Source of the DNA: Calditrichaceae bacterium
Lineage (GTDB): Bacteria; Calditrichota; Calditrichia; RBG-13-44-9; J075
Direction: 5' to 3'
NCBI GenBank assembly: GCA_013360445.1
Contig: JABWBP010000007.1
Coordinates: 1 to 64,000, forward strand
DNA length: 64,000 bases
Each line of letters begins with the position of its first letter. Within the stretch, counting starts at the first letter, position 1. The translations under genes and the position numbers were made by a program. Below, piece after piece: positions 42,676 to 51,565 of this stretch. Below the pieces are notes generated by a model. The model made no database searches. It saw nothing but the letters and a program-made list of their open reading frames with translations, and was not told where the DNA came from.

Positions 42676-43797
42676 TCATTCTTCCTTCACCACCATCACC
42701 GGGGAGCCGTCGCGCAAGAGGTTGTGCCCCAGGGTTACTAATTTTTCGCCCTCTCGGATACCGGAAGAGACGGCCAGGTTTTCGTGGTTCACATAAATCA
42801 CTTCTAATTTGCGCTGCTGCGCCCGGCTGCTGTCCACCACGAACACGTAATAATTTTTGACCACCTCCCCTTTTCCGCCGGCGGTTTCTAAAGTAGTATT
42901 TTCAATAACCGCATAACGCGGGACGATGAGGGCGTTGCGAAGGCTGCCGGTGGCGACTTCTACCCGGGCGAACATCCCCGGTTTGAGCCGGTGGCCGGGA
43001 TTATCGATCAGCACTTCCACTTCCGCCATGCGGGTGAGAGGATCCAGCACCGGGCTGATCTTCGACACCCCGCCGCGGAAAGGCTGCTCCGGATAGCTTT
43101 TTACCTGCACCAGCGCTTCCTGGCCGGCGCTCAACTTGCCGAGGTCCGTCTCCGTTACCTCGAAACGGATTTTTACCCGGTCCATTTGCACAATGCTCAC
43201 CAAGGGCTGAGCCGGAGAAGTCATGTCGCCGGCTTCGCAATAGCGTTTCCCGATGATGCCGGAGATCGGGGCTGTAACGAGGGCGTCGCCCAACTGGCTT
43301 TGGGCGGTTTTTAACAGCGCTTCCGCCTGCTCGGTTTGCGCTTTGGCGGCCTCGAATTGGGTGGCGATAGCGTCATATTGCTGCTGGCTCATGGCGTTTT
43401 CCCGGGAGAGCCGCCCGGCGCGTTCGAATTCTACTTGCAGGTTGGCCTCCTGCGCCCGCGCCGCCGCGAGGGCCGCTTCCGCCTGGCGCACCGCCTGCAC
43501 GATGGTGGTAGAAACGATACGGGCAATGGGCGCGCCCTTGCGCACCGCGTCCCCGTCGTCCACGTAGAACGCCTCGATGCGGTCGGGAATCTTGGAAAAC
43601 ACTTTCACCTCGGTTTCCGCGGCGATATCCCCGCTATAACTCAGCGACTGGATCAGCTCACCCGGGGCCACGGTTTTCACTTCCACGGCAACTTTTTCTT
43701 CGGCGCTCTCCGCGGCGTTGCTATTCGACTGGCCGCAGCCCATGAACGCAAGAACAATCAACGCGCTGAAAAGGTAAATGAACAACTTCGCTTGCAT
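42676..43797 (-). CDS. RND membrane fusion protein (HlyD/AcrA-like lipoprotein)
   Basis: 373 residues. Lipoprotein signal with C21 in AFMGCGQ; lipoyl halves at ALVTAPISGIIGKRYCEAGD and the N-terminal counterpart; an Ala/Gln-rich coiled-coil hairpin (about 95-160); beta-barrel KIRFEVTETDLGKL; and a membrane-proximal domain ending REGEKLVTLGHNLLRDGSPV. It joins the pump at 39406-42549 to the TolC gene just upstream. The stop is 4 nt from a repeat array. Confidence 0.93.
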   Translation of the reverse strand: MQAKLFIYLFSALIVLAFMGCGQSNSNAAESAEEKVAVEVKTVAPGELIQSLSYSGDIAAETEVKVFSKIPDRIEAFYVDDGDAVRKGAPIARIVSTTIVQAVRQAEAALAAARAQEANLQVEFERAGRLSRENAMSQQQYDAIATQFEAAKAQTEQAEALLKTAQSQLGDALVTAPISGIIGKRYCEAGDMTSPAQPLVSIVQMDRVKIRFEVTETDLGKLSAGQEALVQVKSYPEQPFRGGVSKISPVLDPLTRMAEVEVLIDNPGHRLKPGMFARVEVATGSLRNALIVPRYAVIENTTLETAGGKGEVVKNYYVFVVDSSRAQQRKLEVIYVNHENLAVSSGIREGEKLVTLGHNLLRDGSPVMVVKEE

Positions 43798-43813
43798 GGT
43801 AGTCTCCCTGTTA

Positions 43814-43933
43814 ATCGTGTTCGGGTATTATCGTGTTCTGGTGATAGGGTGTTTTAGTGTTCGAGTATTCGAGTATTACACCACCCAACCACAATAACAC
43901 CCAAACACGATAACACGACAACACCCGAACACC
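43814..43933. repeat. Inverted GTGTT-type 8-nt array
   Basis: GTGTTCGG, GTGTTCTG, GTGTTTTA, GTGTTCGA units (43817-43865) face ACACCACCCAACCACAATAA and AACACCCAAACACGATAACA (43878-43933). It lies between the TolC and fusion protein genes of the RND operon. Confidence 0.85.
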
Positions 43934-43942
43934 GCTTTACGT

Positions 43943-45337
43943 TCAAATCACTCCCGCCAGCTGCCCGGTCGCCCGGCGCAGGGCGTAGCGCGCCACCTGG
44001 TATTCGAACAGCGTGGTGGCGTAACTCATACGCGCCCGGGTGAGCGCCAGGCGTGAATTGAGCACGTCCAACTGGGTGCTGGCGCCTTCTTCATACATCA
44101 AGTTGGCCAGGCGCAGCGCCTCGGCAGCCATTTCCACGGTCTTGCCGGCGGAGAGGAATTTCTGCTTCGCTTCCCGGAAGGTGTTGTAAGCAATCTCCAC
44201 CTCTCCAATAATACGATCCCGCAGCTGTTTTTCGGCGTCTTCCATAATTTTGGCGCTCAGGCGGGCTTTTTGATACTGCCAGTTGGAGCGCAGCCCGTGG
44301 AACAGGGGAATTTGCAGGGTTAAGGAGGAGAAAAAACCCTTGCTGAAATCTTCGGCGCGGAAATCGAGATCGTTGCGCATGGCTAAATAGGAATAGTCGG
44401 TCTGAAAATACAATTTCGGCAAGAACTCGCTGCGGGCTATGGCAACTCCCTGCCGCACCATGCTTTTTTGCTCCGCAAGCGCTTTAATTTCCGGGCGCTG
44501 CGCCAGGGCCAGCTCTTCCAATTCTAACAATGCCAGATCGCCAAAACCGTCTTCCGTATAAACAAGGTCGCCGGAAATTTCGACCCCTGCGCCAGGCTCC
44601 ATCCCCAGTAAGGTGCGCAGGGCGGTCAGGGCGGATTGGTAATTATTCCGCGCCGCAATCACCTCCGGCTCCAGGTTGGCAACCTCTACCTCCGCCCTCA
44701 TGCGGTCGAATCCGGAGGCTGCCCCGACCCGGTATTTCTTGTCCACCACGTCGAAATTTACCCGCGCTTCGGCCAGGGCTTCTTCCCGCACCTCGACCAG
44801 CTCCTGTGCGGTGATGCAGGCGTAAAATGCGCCGGCGGCGCGGAAAATAAGGGATTGCCGCTCCAGCGCCAGGTTGTGTTCCGCAGCCCGGCGCGCCGCT
44901 TTGGCGGATCGAACCCCTGCCAGTCCCCCCCCGCCTAAGAACAGCGGCTGCCGCACCGTTGCGCCGAAATTCAGCATATTTTCCAGCCCGAAGGCGATGT
45001 CCACGTAATCCGGCATCTGCTCGATTTCCGGGATCACCCCGGCCAGGGGGCCTAACATCGGCTTGATGAAGTTGGGAATGCGGCTGGTCTGGATTTCCCA
45101 ATTGTGCTGGAAATTGGCGTAACCGTCCAATTGCGGCAGGAGCACCGAAAACGCTTCCCCGACGCCCGCGTTTGCCCGGGCCAATTCTTTCTCGGCAATC
45201 CGCAGTTCGGGATTTTGCGCCAGGGCTAATTCCACGGTCTGATCCAGGGTCAGGGTGAGTTTGTCCTGGGCAAACAAACCTGCGGCGGCGAATGGTATCA
45301 GCATTAATAAAGTTAGAATGGACCTTATAGCTATCAT
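43943..45337 (-). CDS. TolC-family outer membrane channel (RND system)
   Basis: 464 residues. A signal peptide (LTLLMLIPFAAAGLFAQ) precedes two OEP repeats of long helices (for example AIARSEFLPKLYFQTDYSYL and VGEAFSVLLPQLDGYANFQH), the usual trimeric duct plan. It is the first gene of the RND operon. CGGAG lies 7 nt before the ATG. A GTGTT array starts about 10 nt after its stop. It is only distantly similar to the TolC at 27225-28544. Confidence 0.93.
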   Translation of the reverse strand: MIAIRSILTLLMLIPFAAAGLFAQDKLTLTLDQTVELALAQNPELRIAEKELARANAGVGEAFSVLLPQLDGYANFQHNWEIQTSRIPNFIKPMLGPLAGVIPEIEQMPDYVDIAFGLENMLNFGATVRQPLFLGGGGLAGVRSAKAARRAAEHNLALERQSLIFRAAGAFYACITAQELVEVREEALAEARVNFDVVDKKYRVGAASGFDRMRAEVEVANLEPEVIAARNNYQSALTALRTLLGMEPGAGVEISGDLVYTEDGFGDLALLELEELALAQRPEIKALAEQKSMVRQGVAIARSEFLPKLYFQTDYSYLAMRNDLDFRAEDFSKGFFSSLTLQIPLFHGLRSNWQYQKARLSAKIMEDAEKQLRDRIIGEVEIAYNTFREAKQKFLSAGKTVEMAAEALRLANLMYEEGASTQLDVLNSRLALTRARMSYATTLFEYQVARYALRRATGQLAGVI

Positions 45338-45361
45338 GGTTTACTCCGGGATTCAATAAGC

Positions 45362-45443
45362 TCGAATGTTATAGTGTTTTAGTGTTTTGGTAACTTCACT
45401 TATGCGCCCTCAAACACCATAACACTCCAATACTAAAACACTT
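45362..45443. repeat. Inverted GTGTT-type 8-nt array
   Basis: AATGTTAT, AGTGTTTT, AGTGTTTT (45365-45388) face AAACACCATAACACTCCAAT (45412-45431) and AAAACAC to 45442. It spans the gap between the thioredoxin stop and the TolC gene. Confidence 0.85.
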
Positions 45444-45782
45444 TCATGGCTGAAGAAGAACCTCTAACTTCTCGATGATGGCGGCCCGGGGGGCGATGCC
45501 GATAAGATGATCCATCAATTGCCCTTTACGGAAAAAGAGCAGGATGGGAAGCTCGGTAACCCCGAATTCCCGGGCGATTTGTTCTTTGGTTTCGATATCG
45601 ACCCGGTCGAATTTGATTTTGCCGTGATATTCGGCAGCTAATTTTTCCAGCACCGGGGCCATGATGTGGCAGGAGCCGCACCAGTCGGCCCGGATTTCCA
45701 TCAGCATCGGTTCGCGGCTCCTCCGCATTGCCCGGGGGAAACTGGCGCGATTCAGCATCATCCTGCTCCATTTTTCTTCCAT
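45444..45782 (-). CDS. Thioredoxin-like protein
   Basis: 112 residues with the redox motif WCGSC (in place of WCGPC), the strand FDRVDIETKEQIAREFGV, and the cis-Pro loop ELPILLFF. An N-terminal extension of about 20 residues before the thioredoxin core has no signal peptide, so it acts in the cytoplasm. The start at 45782 is supported by GAAGGA 8 nt upstream; a longer frame to 45812 lacks one. It is upstream of the RND operon and may be co-transcribed with it. Paired palindromes about 170 nt upstream may control it. Confidence 0.88.
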   Translation of the reverse strand: MEEKWSRMMLNRASFPRAMRRSREPMLMEIRADWCGSCHIMAPVLEKLAAEYHGKIKFDRVDIETKEQIAREFGVTELPILLFFRKGQLMDHLIGIAPRAAIIEKLEVLLQP

Positions 45783-45949
45783 CGTATATTCCTTCGGGTT
45801 GCTTTTCTCCAAATTTCCAGATTATTCTTATTCCAATATCCATGCCAGGTACAGATGCGCGGTTCGAGGATTACTCAAGTGGCTTGAAAGTATTAACTTA
45901 TAGATTTAATTCAAAGGCGGGGAGCGATGCAAGCGGCAGAGGTACGGGA

Positions 45950-45983
45950 TGATATATCAAATAATTTATGATATATCATAAAT
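45950..45983. promoter_or_regulatory. Pair of TGATATATCA palindromes
   Basis: Perfect 10-bp palindromes TGATATATCA at 45950-45959 and 45969-45978 have centres 19 nt apart, nearly two helix turns. The second extends to a 20-bp palindrome (45964-45983). It looks like a dimer-of-dimers operator, probably for thioredoxin and the RND operon. The rest of 45783-46052 holds nothing else clear. Confidence 0.5.
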
Positions 45984-46052
45984 CTTTATCGGTGAATAGG
46001 GGTAAATAGCCGGGGAGGCGCAACGGAGATCGTTCGTTTCCTCTAAAAAATA

Positions 46053-46081
46053 CCGGGACGAGCCGCTGCAACTCGCCCCGG
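46053..46081 (-). terminator. Intrinsic terminator of the PorV-like gene
   Basis: A 10-bp stem with one mismatch (46053-46062 with 46072-46081), 9-nt loop, CCGGG/CCCGG base, and TTTTTTAG on the minus strand after it. It lies 6 nt past the PorV-like stop codon. Confidence 0.8.
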
Positions 46082-46086
46082 AAATT

Positions 46087-47340
46087 TTACCAAAAACCGC
46101 TGACTGTCAACAAAATACTCTGGTAAGTCGTCCCGGTGAGGGGGTGTTCGGGGCCTGAATCGATCTCCGAACGGGCGTATTGCAGGTCAAAATGGTCTGC
46201 CAGGTAGCGGAAGGTGCGATCGGATGAAGACGCCGCCAGCGCCTTCAGTATTCCTTTGGCGCCCAGGCTGTAGCCGGAGGTCTTGACGTTCTCCCAACCG
46301 GGTCCGTAAAAGCGCCCGGAAGTGATCGCCAGGAAATCGAAGAATTGGAGCCTCAGCCCTTTATGAATTTCCACTTCATCATCGCTTTTGGCGGAGAGCA
46401 GGTTGCCGCCGAAGCTGATGTCTCCCAATAACCCGCCCTGGTAGTTCCCATCATCTGTAACCAGGCGATCGCTGGCGTCCACCGACCAGTCGATGCCTAA
46501 CGCCCGGATGGAAATATCCCGCAGCCGGAAATCCGCCCCGGTGGAGAGGGCATATCCTAATTTGGCGGTTCTGGGGATGGGGTCTTTCTGGCTCGGGTCT
46601 AAGTAACTCACCTTGTCGCCGATGTTGGTTTTGGCGTATCCTAAAGAGACATCGCAATAGGGAATAATGGAAAATTTTGATTCAGATTCTTTCAAAAAAT
46701 GCTTTTCAAAGGGTTTCAATACCGGCGCGGTGAGGAGCGCGCCGTAGTCGATCGCATCAGTCTCGGCCTCGCCTCCTATGGGCCACGTTCCGACTTGAAT
46801 CGGCACTAATTGGGAGTTGATCGTTTTATAGGTCAACCCCAGGCTCAAATTCACAAAATACTCCATTCCCACCCCGATGCCATAAGCGTTATAACTTTCC
46901 TTACTGTCGAAAACTGCGATGATGTTTCCCTGGTCGTCGGTCAGGGTATTTCTTCCGTAATTAATTTCCCCTTTCATATACCCCAGGCTCACGCTGAGGG
47001 GGATGATGGGGGAGCGGTCTCTGAAATTGTATCCCAGGTTCAGGGCGAAGCTGTTGTAGGTTAAATCCGAAAAGTTAAACGCCGGCAGCCAATCCGTTTT
47101 GGATGGATAGAATTGAAGTGCGGCGTTTACGGTTTGGCCGGTGTAGCCTAATTGCGCGGGATTGTAATAAAATCCGTACGCTTCATTGGTCGGCAGCGCC
47201 GCGCCTACCTGCCCCATGCCGTTCAGGAGGGGCGAGGGCGGGATCAAGAGAAACAGCATGGTTGCCTCCCCCTGGGCCGGCAGCGGGTTCGAATATATCA
47301 TAAATGCGGCAACGAAACCGGCAATAATGAATCTTTTCAT
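46087..47340 (-). CDS. PorV/UPF0164-like outer membrane beta-barrel protein
   Basis: 417 residues: signal peptide (MKRFIIAGFVAAFMIYSNPLPAQG), then PPSPLLNGMGQVGAALPTNE and AYGFYYNPAQLGY. This early block, with a Gly-rich turn and NPA motif, is typical of PorV/PorQ and FadL-type barrels of FCB bacteria. Alternating amphipathic strands continue to a C-terminal aromatic residue (VSGFW). PorV shuttles cargo of the type IX secretion system, but paralogues are common, so its exact job is not set. AGGAGGG precedes the ATG. A terminator follows directly. Confidence 0.8.
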   Translation of the reverse strand: MKRFIIAGFVAAFMIYSNPLPAQGEATMLFLLIPPSPLLNGMGQVGAALPTNEAYGFYYNPAQLGYTGQTVNAALQFYPSKTDWLPAFNFSDLTYNSFALNLGYNFRDRSPIIPLSVSLGYMKGEINYGRNTLTDDQGNIIAVFDSKESYNAYGIGVGMEYFVNLSLGLTYKTINSQLVPIQVGTWPIGGEAETDAIDYGALLTAPVLKPFEKHFLKESESKFSIIPYCDVSLGYAKTNIGDKVSYLDPSQKDPIPRTAKLGYALSTGADFRLRDISIRALGIDWSVDASDRLVTDDGNYQGGLLGDISFGGNLLSAKSDDEVEIHKGLRLQFFDFLAITSGRFYGPGWENVKTSGYSLGAKGILKALAASSSDRTFRYLADHFDLQYARSEIDSGPEHPLTGTTYQSILLTVSGFW

Positions 47341-47387
47341 GATGGCCCTCCTCGTTAGAGATCAATAACGGTCAAAACACTCTTTCT

Positions 47388-47513
47388 CTATAGGAGAGGA
47401 TTGAATCGGTCGAATTCTCTCGGATTGTTTTCGGATTCCTCGATTTTTGATGGCGCGTGAAAAATAATGAATTGCGGGAATCGTATCAAGCCGGGAATGA
47501 GGATTTTTTTCAT
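47388..47513 (-). CDS. Possible 41-codon peptide or broken gene start
   Basis: MKKILIPGLIRFPQFIIFHA is followed by a polar tail. It has an ATG with GGAG at good spacing and an MKK-type start that resembles a truncated signal peptide. It may be the leftover 5' end of a deleted secreted-protein gene. Nothing is recognised. Confidence 0.25.
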   Translation of the reverse strand: MKKILIPGLIRFPQFIIFHAPSKIEESENNPREFDRFNPLL

Positions 47514-47843
47514 AGGAATTCTCCGTTGATCTTTGATAATTCGAAGAAGATTAGCACCGATCGGGAAAAATGTCAACCGGAGTTTTATTTATACTTTCAT
47601 GCGGCTTGAGAGGCCTCTAACCATGCCGAATTTGAATTTGCAATTGTCCATTTACCCGGACGGTTGTAACTTAATCCTTTGCGAATGAGTATTGGGAAAG
47701 CTGGCCGGCTACGTTTCACGCTGCCAACCGGGTTAAAAAGCCGTTTTAAAAGTCCATTATTTTCCACGAAGTCACAAAATCACAAAGTTTCACCATCCTG
47801 AAATGCTTGCGGAAACAAGCTCTCACACTCCTGAAGGCGGTTT
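47514..47843. other. Intergenic region before the phosphatase gene
   Basis: It contains CAATTG-rich sequence near 47636-47650 and a short array ACGAAGTCACAAAATCACAA (47765-47784). No gene, clear promoter or terminator was found. The last 30 nt before ATG 47844 carry GAAGGCGG as a weak ribosome binding site. Confidence 0.45.
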
Positions 47844-50381
47844 ATGGCAAAACTCAAATTTCTCGCGCTCATCTTCCTGACCATGGCGCTCAGCGTTGCG
47901 GCGATCTACTGGCTTTATCCCCGCATTCACCCCTACGCCGGCATCCATCTCCCGCTCGATAAAAAAGAGATCGAAAAACGGGCTTACCGGATTTCCGAGG
48001 AGCTGGGCCTGCCGCACGGGGGAGCATCCGCCGATGCCCCGGGGTATATTGCCGATGCCCGCTGGGATCGCAACACCGCGCTGGTGCGCCAGCTGCAAAC
48101 CGAGCTGGGACTGGAAAAATCCAACCGGGCGCTGCGCAAGGGTGCGCCGGGGTATTCCTGGCAAATCTTCTGGATCGACGAGAAACAGGATCTTTCCTTT
48201 TCCGTGCAGCCCAAGCAAGTGGACGAGAGCGGCCTGCTTCCCCTGGCGGAGCAGGAATGGCGGATGGACATTTACGGCCGGCTGTTAGAGTTCCAAAAGA
48301 ATGTTCCCGATGAACTCAAACTGCCGGAAATCTCCGTGGAAGAAGCCCGGGCAATCGCCGGGGAGTTTTTAGCTCGTTACAGCAATTTTTATGAGGCGGG
48401 CGGAGGCATCCCTCAAGAAGGGGAAAATTCAGGGGCAGGGAGCGGGGGCAGGCAACCGGTTGATGTGCCGCCCGGAGACGCGGGAGGGGCCATCCCGCTG
48501 GCGTTCAAATCCGCCAGGAAAATCAATTTGCCGAACCGTGTGGACCATGAGTTTCGCTGGCAAGCTCTCTCCCCGGAGACCGGCGATACCATCCGGGCGC
48601 AGCTAAAAATCGCCGGCAACCAGGTTGCCGCCTTCTCCGCCGCTTACGAGACGCCGGCGATCTACAGCGCCCAGGGCCGCCGGCCCATCACCCAGATATT
48701 TTCTCCCCTGCTCACCTTCACGATTGCGATTATCACCATCGTTATCGCCTTTAAACGCTGGCGCGCCTATGAGCTGAGCTTCAAATTCGCCATTCCGCTG
48801 GGAATTTTCACCGGGTTGATTTTCGGGGTGTACCTCTACCAGTCCCTCCCGCCCAACATGGGAATCGGCCTGTGGTTTAGCATCATTTTTGCCCCCCTCA
48901 CCATCGGGGGCACGTTGATTTTCGTCTGGGCAGTGGGAGAATCGGTGGGGCGGGAGGTGTGGAACGACAAATTTACCACTATCGATTTAGTGCGCAACGG
49001 TTACACCCTGCACTCCCTTATCGGGAAGAGCGTGCTGCGCGGCCTGGCATTCGGGCTAGCCAGCTTCGCCATCTGGCTGGGATTGGCCGAATTAGGAGAG
49101 CGTCTTACCCCCCTTACGGTCATCACCCAGGATGAGAACATGCTGCGTTTCGTGGACGCCGCCTTTCCCCTGGTTCCCATTGCCAGCATGCACTTGTTTT
49201 CTGCGATTTTTGTGGTGGCGGCATATTATGTTTTAGCCCTCTCCCTGCTGCGGAAGCGGATTTCCTCGCCATATATCTCTCTGCCCTTGCTGGCGGTTTT
49301 CCTGGTGCTGGCGTATCAAAGCAGCATCGAACCGTTGAGCATGGGCGGCCTGATCGAGACCCTCAGCACCCTCGTGGTGGTCTGGGCGTTTTACCGCTTC
49401 GATATTATCGCCGGTTTTATCGCCCTGTTCACGGCCGCGGCGGCGGAGCCGGCCCTGGCGCTCTTCACTGCGGGAAGCGCGCTGCATCTCTATTCCGGGT
49501 ATATTTTTCTGGCCGGTTTCGCCCTGCTGGCCGGGTACGCGCTCATCACCCTCTATACCAGGGACCGCATCAGCGATTTTCAGCGCATCGCCCCGGTGTA
49601 CGTCAAAAACATTACCGAGCGGCAGCGCTTGCAGCGCGAGCTGGAAATCGCCCGGGAAGTGCAGATGAGCTTTTTGCCCCGCGCCAATCCCCAAATCTCC
49701 CGCCTGGATATTGCTTCCCGCTGCGAGCCGGCGTTGGAAGTGGGCGGCGATTATTATGATTTTATCACGTTGGAGGACAATCGCTTGGGCGTGGCCATCG
49801 GCGACGTCTCCGGCAAGGGAACCCAGGCGGCCTTTTACATGACCCTTACCAAAGGATTTTTGCGGGCGCTGGCGAACGGGCCCGATTCCCCCGCGGCGGT
49901 ATTGAGCCGCTTGAACCGCCTCTTTTACGACAACGTGAAGCGGGGCGTTTTCATCAGCATGGCCTACGGGGTGTTCGACATGAACGCGGGAGTGCTGACC
50001 TTAGCCCGCGCCGGGCATAACCCGGTAATTATGCGTAAAACCGGGGAGCAGGAATCGCAGATGCTCCATCCCCGCGGCCTGGCCCTGGGCATGGAGAAGG
50101 GAAATACCTTCGAGCATACCATCCAGGAAGTGAAGATTCCTTTTCAAAACCGGGATTTATTCGTATTTTACACTGACGGTTTTACCGAGGCGATGGATAA
50201 GAACCGGCAAGAATTCGGCGACGAGCGCTTCGAAAAAGCCATCGAGAAGCACGCCGCCGGGGCTGCGGAGCAGATCATGGAGGGCATTTTCCGGGAGGTG
50301 AAGCAGTTCACCGGGCGGGTGAAGCAGCATGACGACATGACCATTGTGGTGGTGAAAATCAGCGATCTGGCGATTGAGTGA
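47844..50381 (+). CDS. Membrane-bound SpoIIE/RsbU-type protein serine phosphatase
   Basis: 845 residues. TM1 at the N-terminus, an extracytoplasmic domain of about 240 residues, about ten membrane helices (about 290-580), then a coiled coil (RLQRELEIAREVQMSFLPR) and a PP2C-like SpoIIE domain with GGDYYDF (634-640), GDVSGKG (653-659) and HDDMTIV near the end as metal-binding motifs. Such enzymes dephosphorylate anti-anti-sigma factors in stress switches. No partner-switch gene is adjacent. A GGGGCAGG repeat is inserted in frame in the first domain (48432-48454). The stop codon lies in the following array. Confidence 0.9.
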   Translation: MAKLKFLALIFLTMALSVAAIYWLYPRIHPYAGIHLPLDKKEIEKRAYRISEELGLPHGGASADAPGYIADARWDRNTALVRQLQTELGLEKSNRALRKGAPGYSWQIFWIDEKQDLSFSVQPKQVDESGLLPLAEQEWRMDIYGRLLEFQKNVPDELKLPEISVEEARAIAGEFLARYSNFYEAGGGIPQEGENSGAGSGGRQPVDVPPGDAGGAIPLAFKSARKINLPNRVDHEFRWQALSPETGDTIRAQLKIAGNQVAAFSAAYETPAIYSAQGRRPITQIFSPLLTFTIAIITIVIAFKRWRAYELSFKFAIPLGIFTGLIFGVYLYQSLPPNMGIGLWFSIIFAPLTIGGTLIFVWAVGESVGREVWNDKFTTIDLVRNGYTLHSLIGKSVLRGLAFGLASFAIWLGLAELGERLTPLTVITQDENMLRFVDAAFPLVPIASMHLFSAIFVVAAYYVLALSLLRKRISSPYISLPLLAVFLVLAYQSSIEPLSMGGLIETLSTLVVVWAFYRFDIIAGFIALFTAAAAEPALALFTAGSALHLYSGYIFLAGFALLAGYALITLYTRDRISDFQRIAPVYVKNITERQRLQRELEIAREVQMSFLPRANPQISRLDIASRCEPALEVGGDYYDFITLEDNRLGVAIGDVSGKGTQAAFYMTLTKGFLRALANGPDSPAAVLSRLNRLFYDNVKRGVFISMAYGVFDMNAGVLTLARAGHNPVIMRKTGEQESQMLHPRGLALGMEKGNTFEHTIQEVKIPFQNRDLFVFYTDGFTEAMDKNRQEFGDERFEKAIEKHAAGAAEQIMEGIFREVKQFTGRVKQHDDMTIVVVKISDLAIE
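48432..48454 (+). repeat. GGGGCAGG-type repeat inside the phosphatase coding frame
   Basis: GGGGCAGGGAGCGGGGGCAG (48432-48451) encodes a Gly/Ser stretch in a loop of the extracytoplasmic domain (ENSGAGSGGRQP). It is the same family as 9507-9535 and 63918-64000. Confidence 0.7.
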
Positions 50382-50640
50382 TGGAATGGTTTGGTGATTG
50401 AGGAGAAGGAGAATGGCTGGCAGCTCGCTAAATTCGCCCAATCGCCAAATAAACAATTGGTAGTGTTAAGTTTTGACTGATGAAAGAGTAATTGCCACTC
50501 CCGAAGGGATGCCTTTGGCATAAGGCACTAAGGTACGAAGCATCAAAAAGTATTGGATGTTTGGTGAAAACTTAGCGCCTTTTTCCGAAGGAACCACTTC
50601 GTGGGTGGCTTCGTGGCATGAAAACAAGTGTTATCAATCA
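50374..50640. repeat. Mixed arrays after the phosphatase gene
   Basis: GATTGAGTGATGGAATGG begins over the stop codon, with an inverse near 50437-50450 (CCCAATCGCCAAAT). Further on, AAGGCACTAAGGTACGAAG (50522-50540) faces CTTCGTGGGTGGCTTCGTGG (50598-50617). No gene is present in this stretch. Confidence 0.65.
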
Positions 50641-50675
50641 AAATATAACTACTACCAAACAATTAAGGAGATACC

Positions 50676-51359
50676 ATGGCCGATCACCTGGCTTTTGACA
50701 TCGAGACCGTTCCGGCGGCGGATTTAACGGAATACAGCGAGGCGGTGCAGGAAAAAATCCGCCAGAAGATTGAGCGCCAGCAGGAGCGCAACCCGGAATT
50801 CAATTTCCAGTATTTTGCCAGCACCCACGGGGATTTCGGGAAGATCATCTGCATCTCCATGGGCTACATCTCCGGGGAGCAGATCAAGCTGAAATCCCTC
50901 TACGGCCATGAGGAGCAGGCGATTTTGGAAGAATTCAACCAGGTTTGCCGGGGCATCAACGGGGTTTTCATCCATTATAACGGGATCAATTTTGACGCGC
51001 CGTTCATTCTGCAGCGAATGGCGCACCATAACATTCGCCCCTCCAACGAACGCTTCAAACAACTGCGCCGCTACGCCAACGACCCGCACTTCGACGTGAT
51101 GATGGCCTATTATAACTGGGATTTCCAGAAGGTGCTCTCCTTAGGGATTTTAGCGGAGCTGCACGGCGTTCCCAGCCCCAAGGAGGATTTGAGCGGGGAT
51201 AAAGTTTACCAGGCCTATTTGAACAACGAGTGGGAGCGCATCGTTCGCTATTGCGAATTCGACGTGGCCACCACCCTGAACTTATGGAATAAGCTCTTTC
51301 GCTACGAGCCGCTGATCGGGGAGGAGAATTACGAGTTCAGCGGGGGCGGGAAGGCGTAA
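50676..51359 (+). CDS. Predicted 3'-5' exonuclease, PolB-exonuclease-like (DEDDy)
   Basis: 227 residues. DnaQ-fold exonuclease related to the B-family polymerase proofreading domain. Exo I is FDIETVP (D8, E10); Exo II is HYNGINFDAPFI; Exo III is YCEFDVATTL, with the Tyr-x3-Asp form. It is a free-standing nuclease without a polymerase domain, a family common in bacteria and suspected to act in repair. AAGGAGATA is an excellent ribosome binding site. The last 16 nt before its final codon recur 174 nt downstream around an inverted repeat. Confidence 0.87.
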   Translation: MADHLAFDIETVPAADLTEYSEAVQEKIRQKIERQQERNPEFNFQYFASTHGDFGKIICISMGYISGEQIKLKSLYGHEEQAILEEFNQVCRGINGVFIHYNGINFDAPFILQRMAHHNIRPSNERFKQLRRYANDPHFDVMMAYYNWDFQKVLSLGILAELHGVPSPKEDLSGDKVYQAYLNNEWERIVRYCEFDVATTLNLWNKLFRYEPLIGEENYEFSGGGKA

Positions 51360-51528
51360 ACCTAAGCAAAAAATCACCGCAAAGACGCTAAGACGCAAAG
51401 AAAATAATGTTGATTTTTGTGAATATCAGCAGGATTTTCGGGCGAAAACTCTCTAAAACTTCCGCGTCTTAGCGTCTTTGCGGTAAAAAAATGCCTAAGA
51501 TTTACGTTTATGAGCGGGGGCGGGAAGG
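51339..51528 (+). repeat. 16-bp direct repeats flanking the hairpin element
   Basis: AGCGGGGGCGGGAAGG occurs at 51339-51354, inside the exonuclease gene end, and at 51513-51528 after the hairpin. Both are preceded by TTACG. The pattern looks like an insertion with duplicated target, or a repeated gene end. Confidence 0.65.
51376..51484. repeat. 21-bp perfect inverted repeat of GACGCTAA-type units
   Basis: Arms at 51376-51396 and 51464-51484 are exact complements and contain ACCGCAAAGACGCTAAGACG. A single hairpin with a 67-nt loop would form. A similar unit occurs alone at 54960-54976. Confidence 0.9.
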
Positions 51529-51565
51529 AGAAGTAAGGGGGCGGCGGAGAGGCGCGTTTGCCGGC

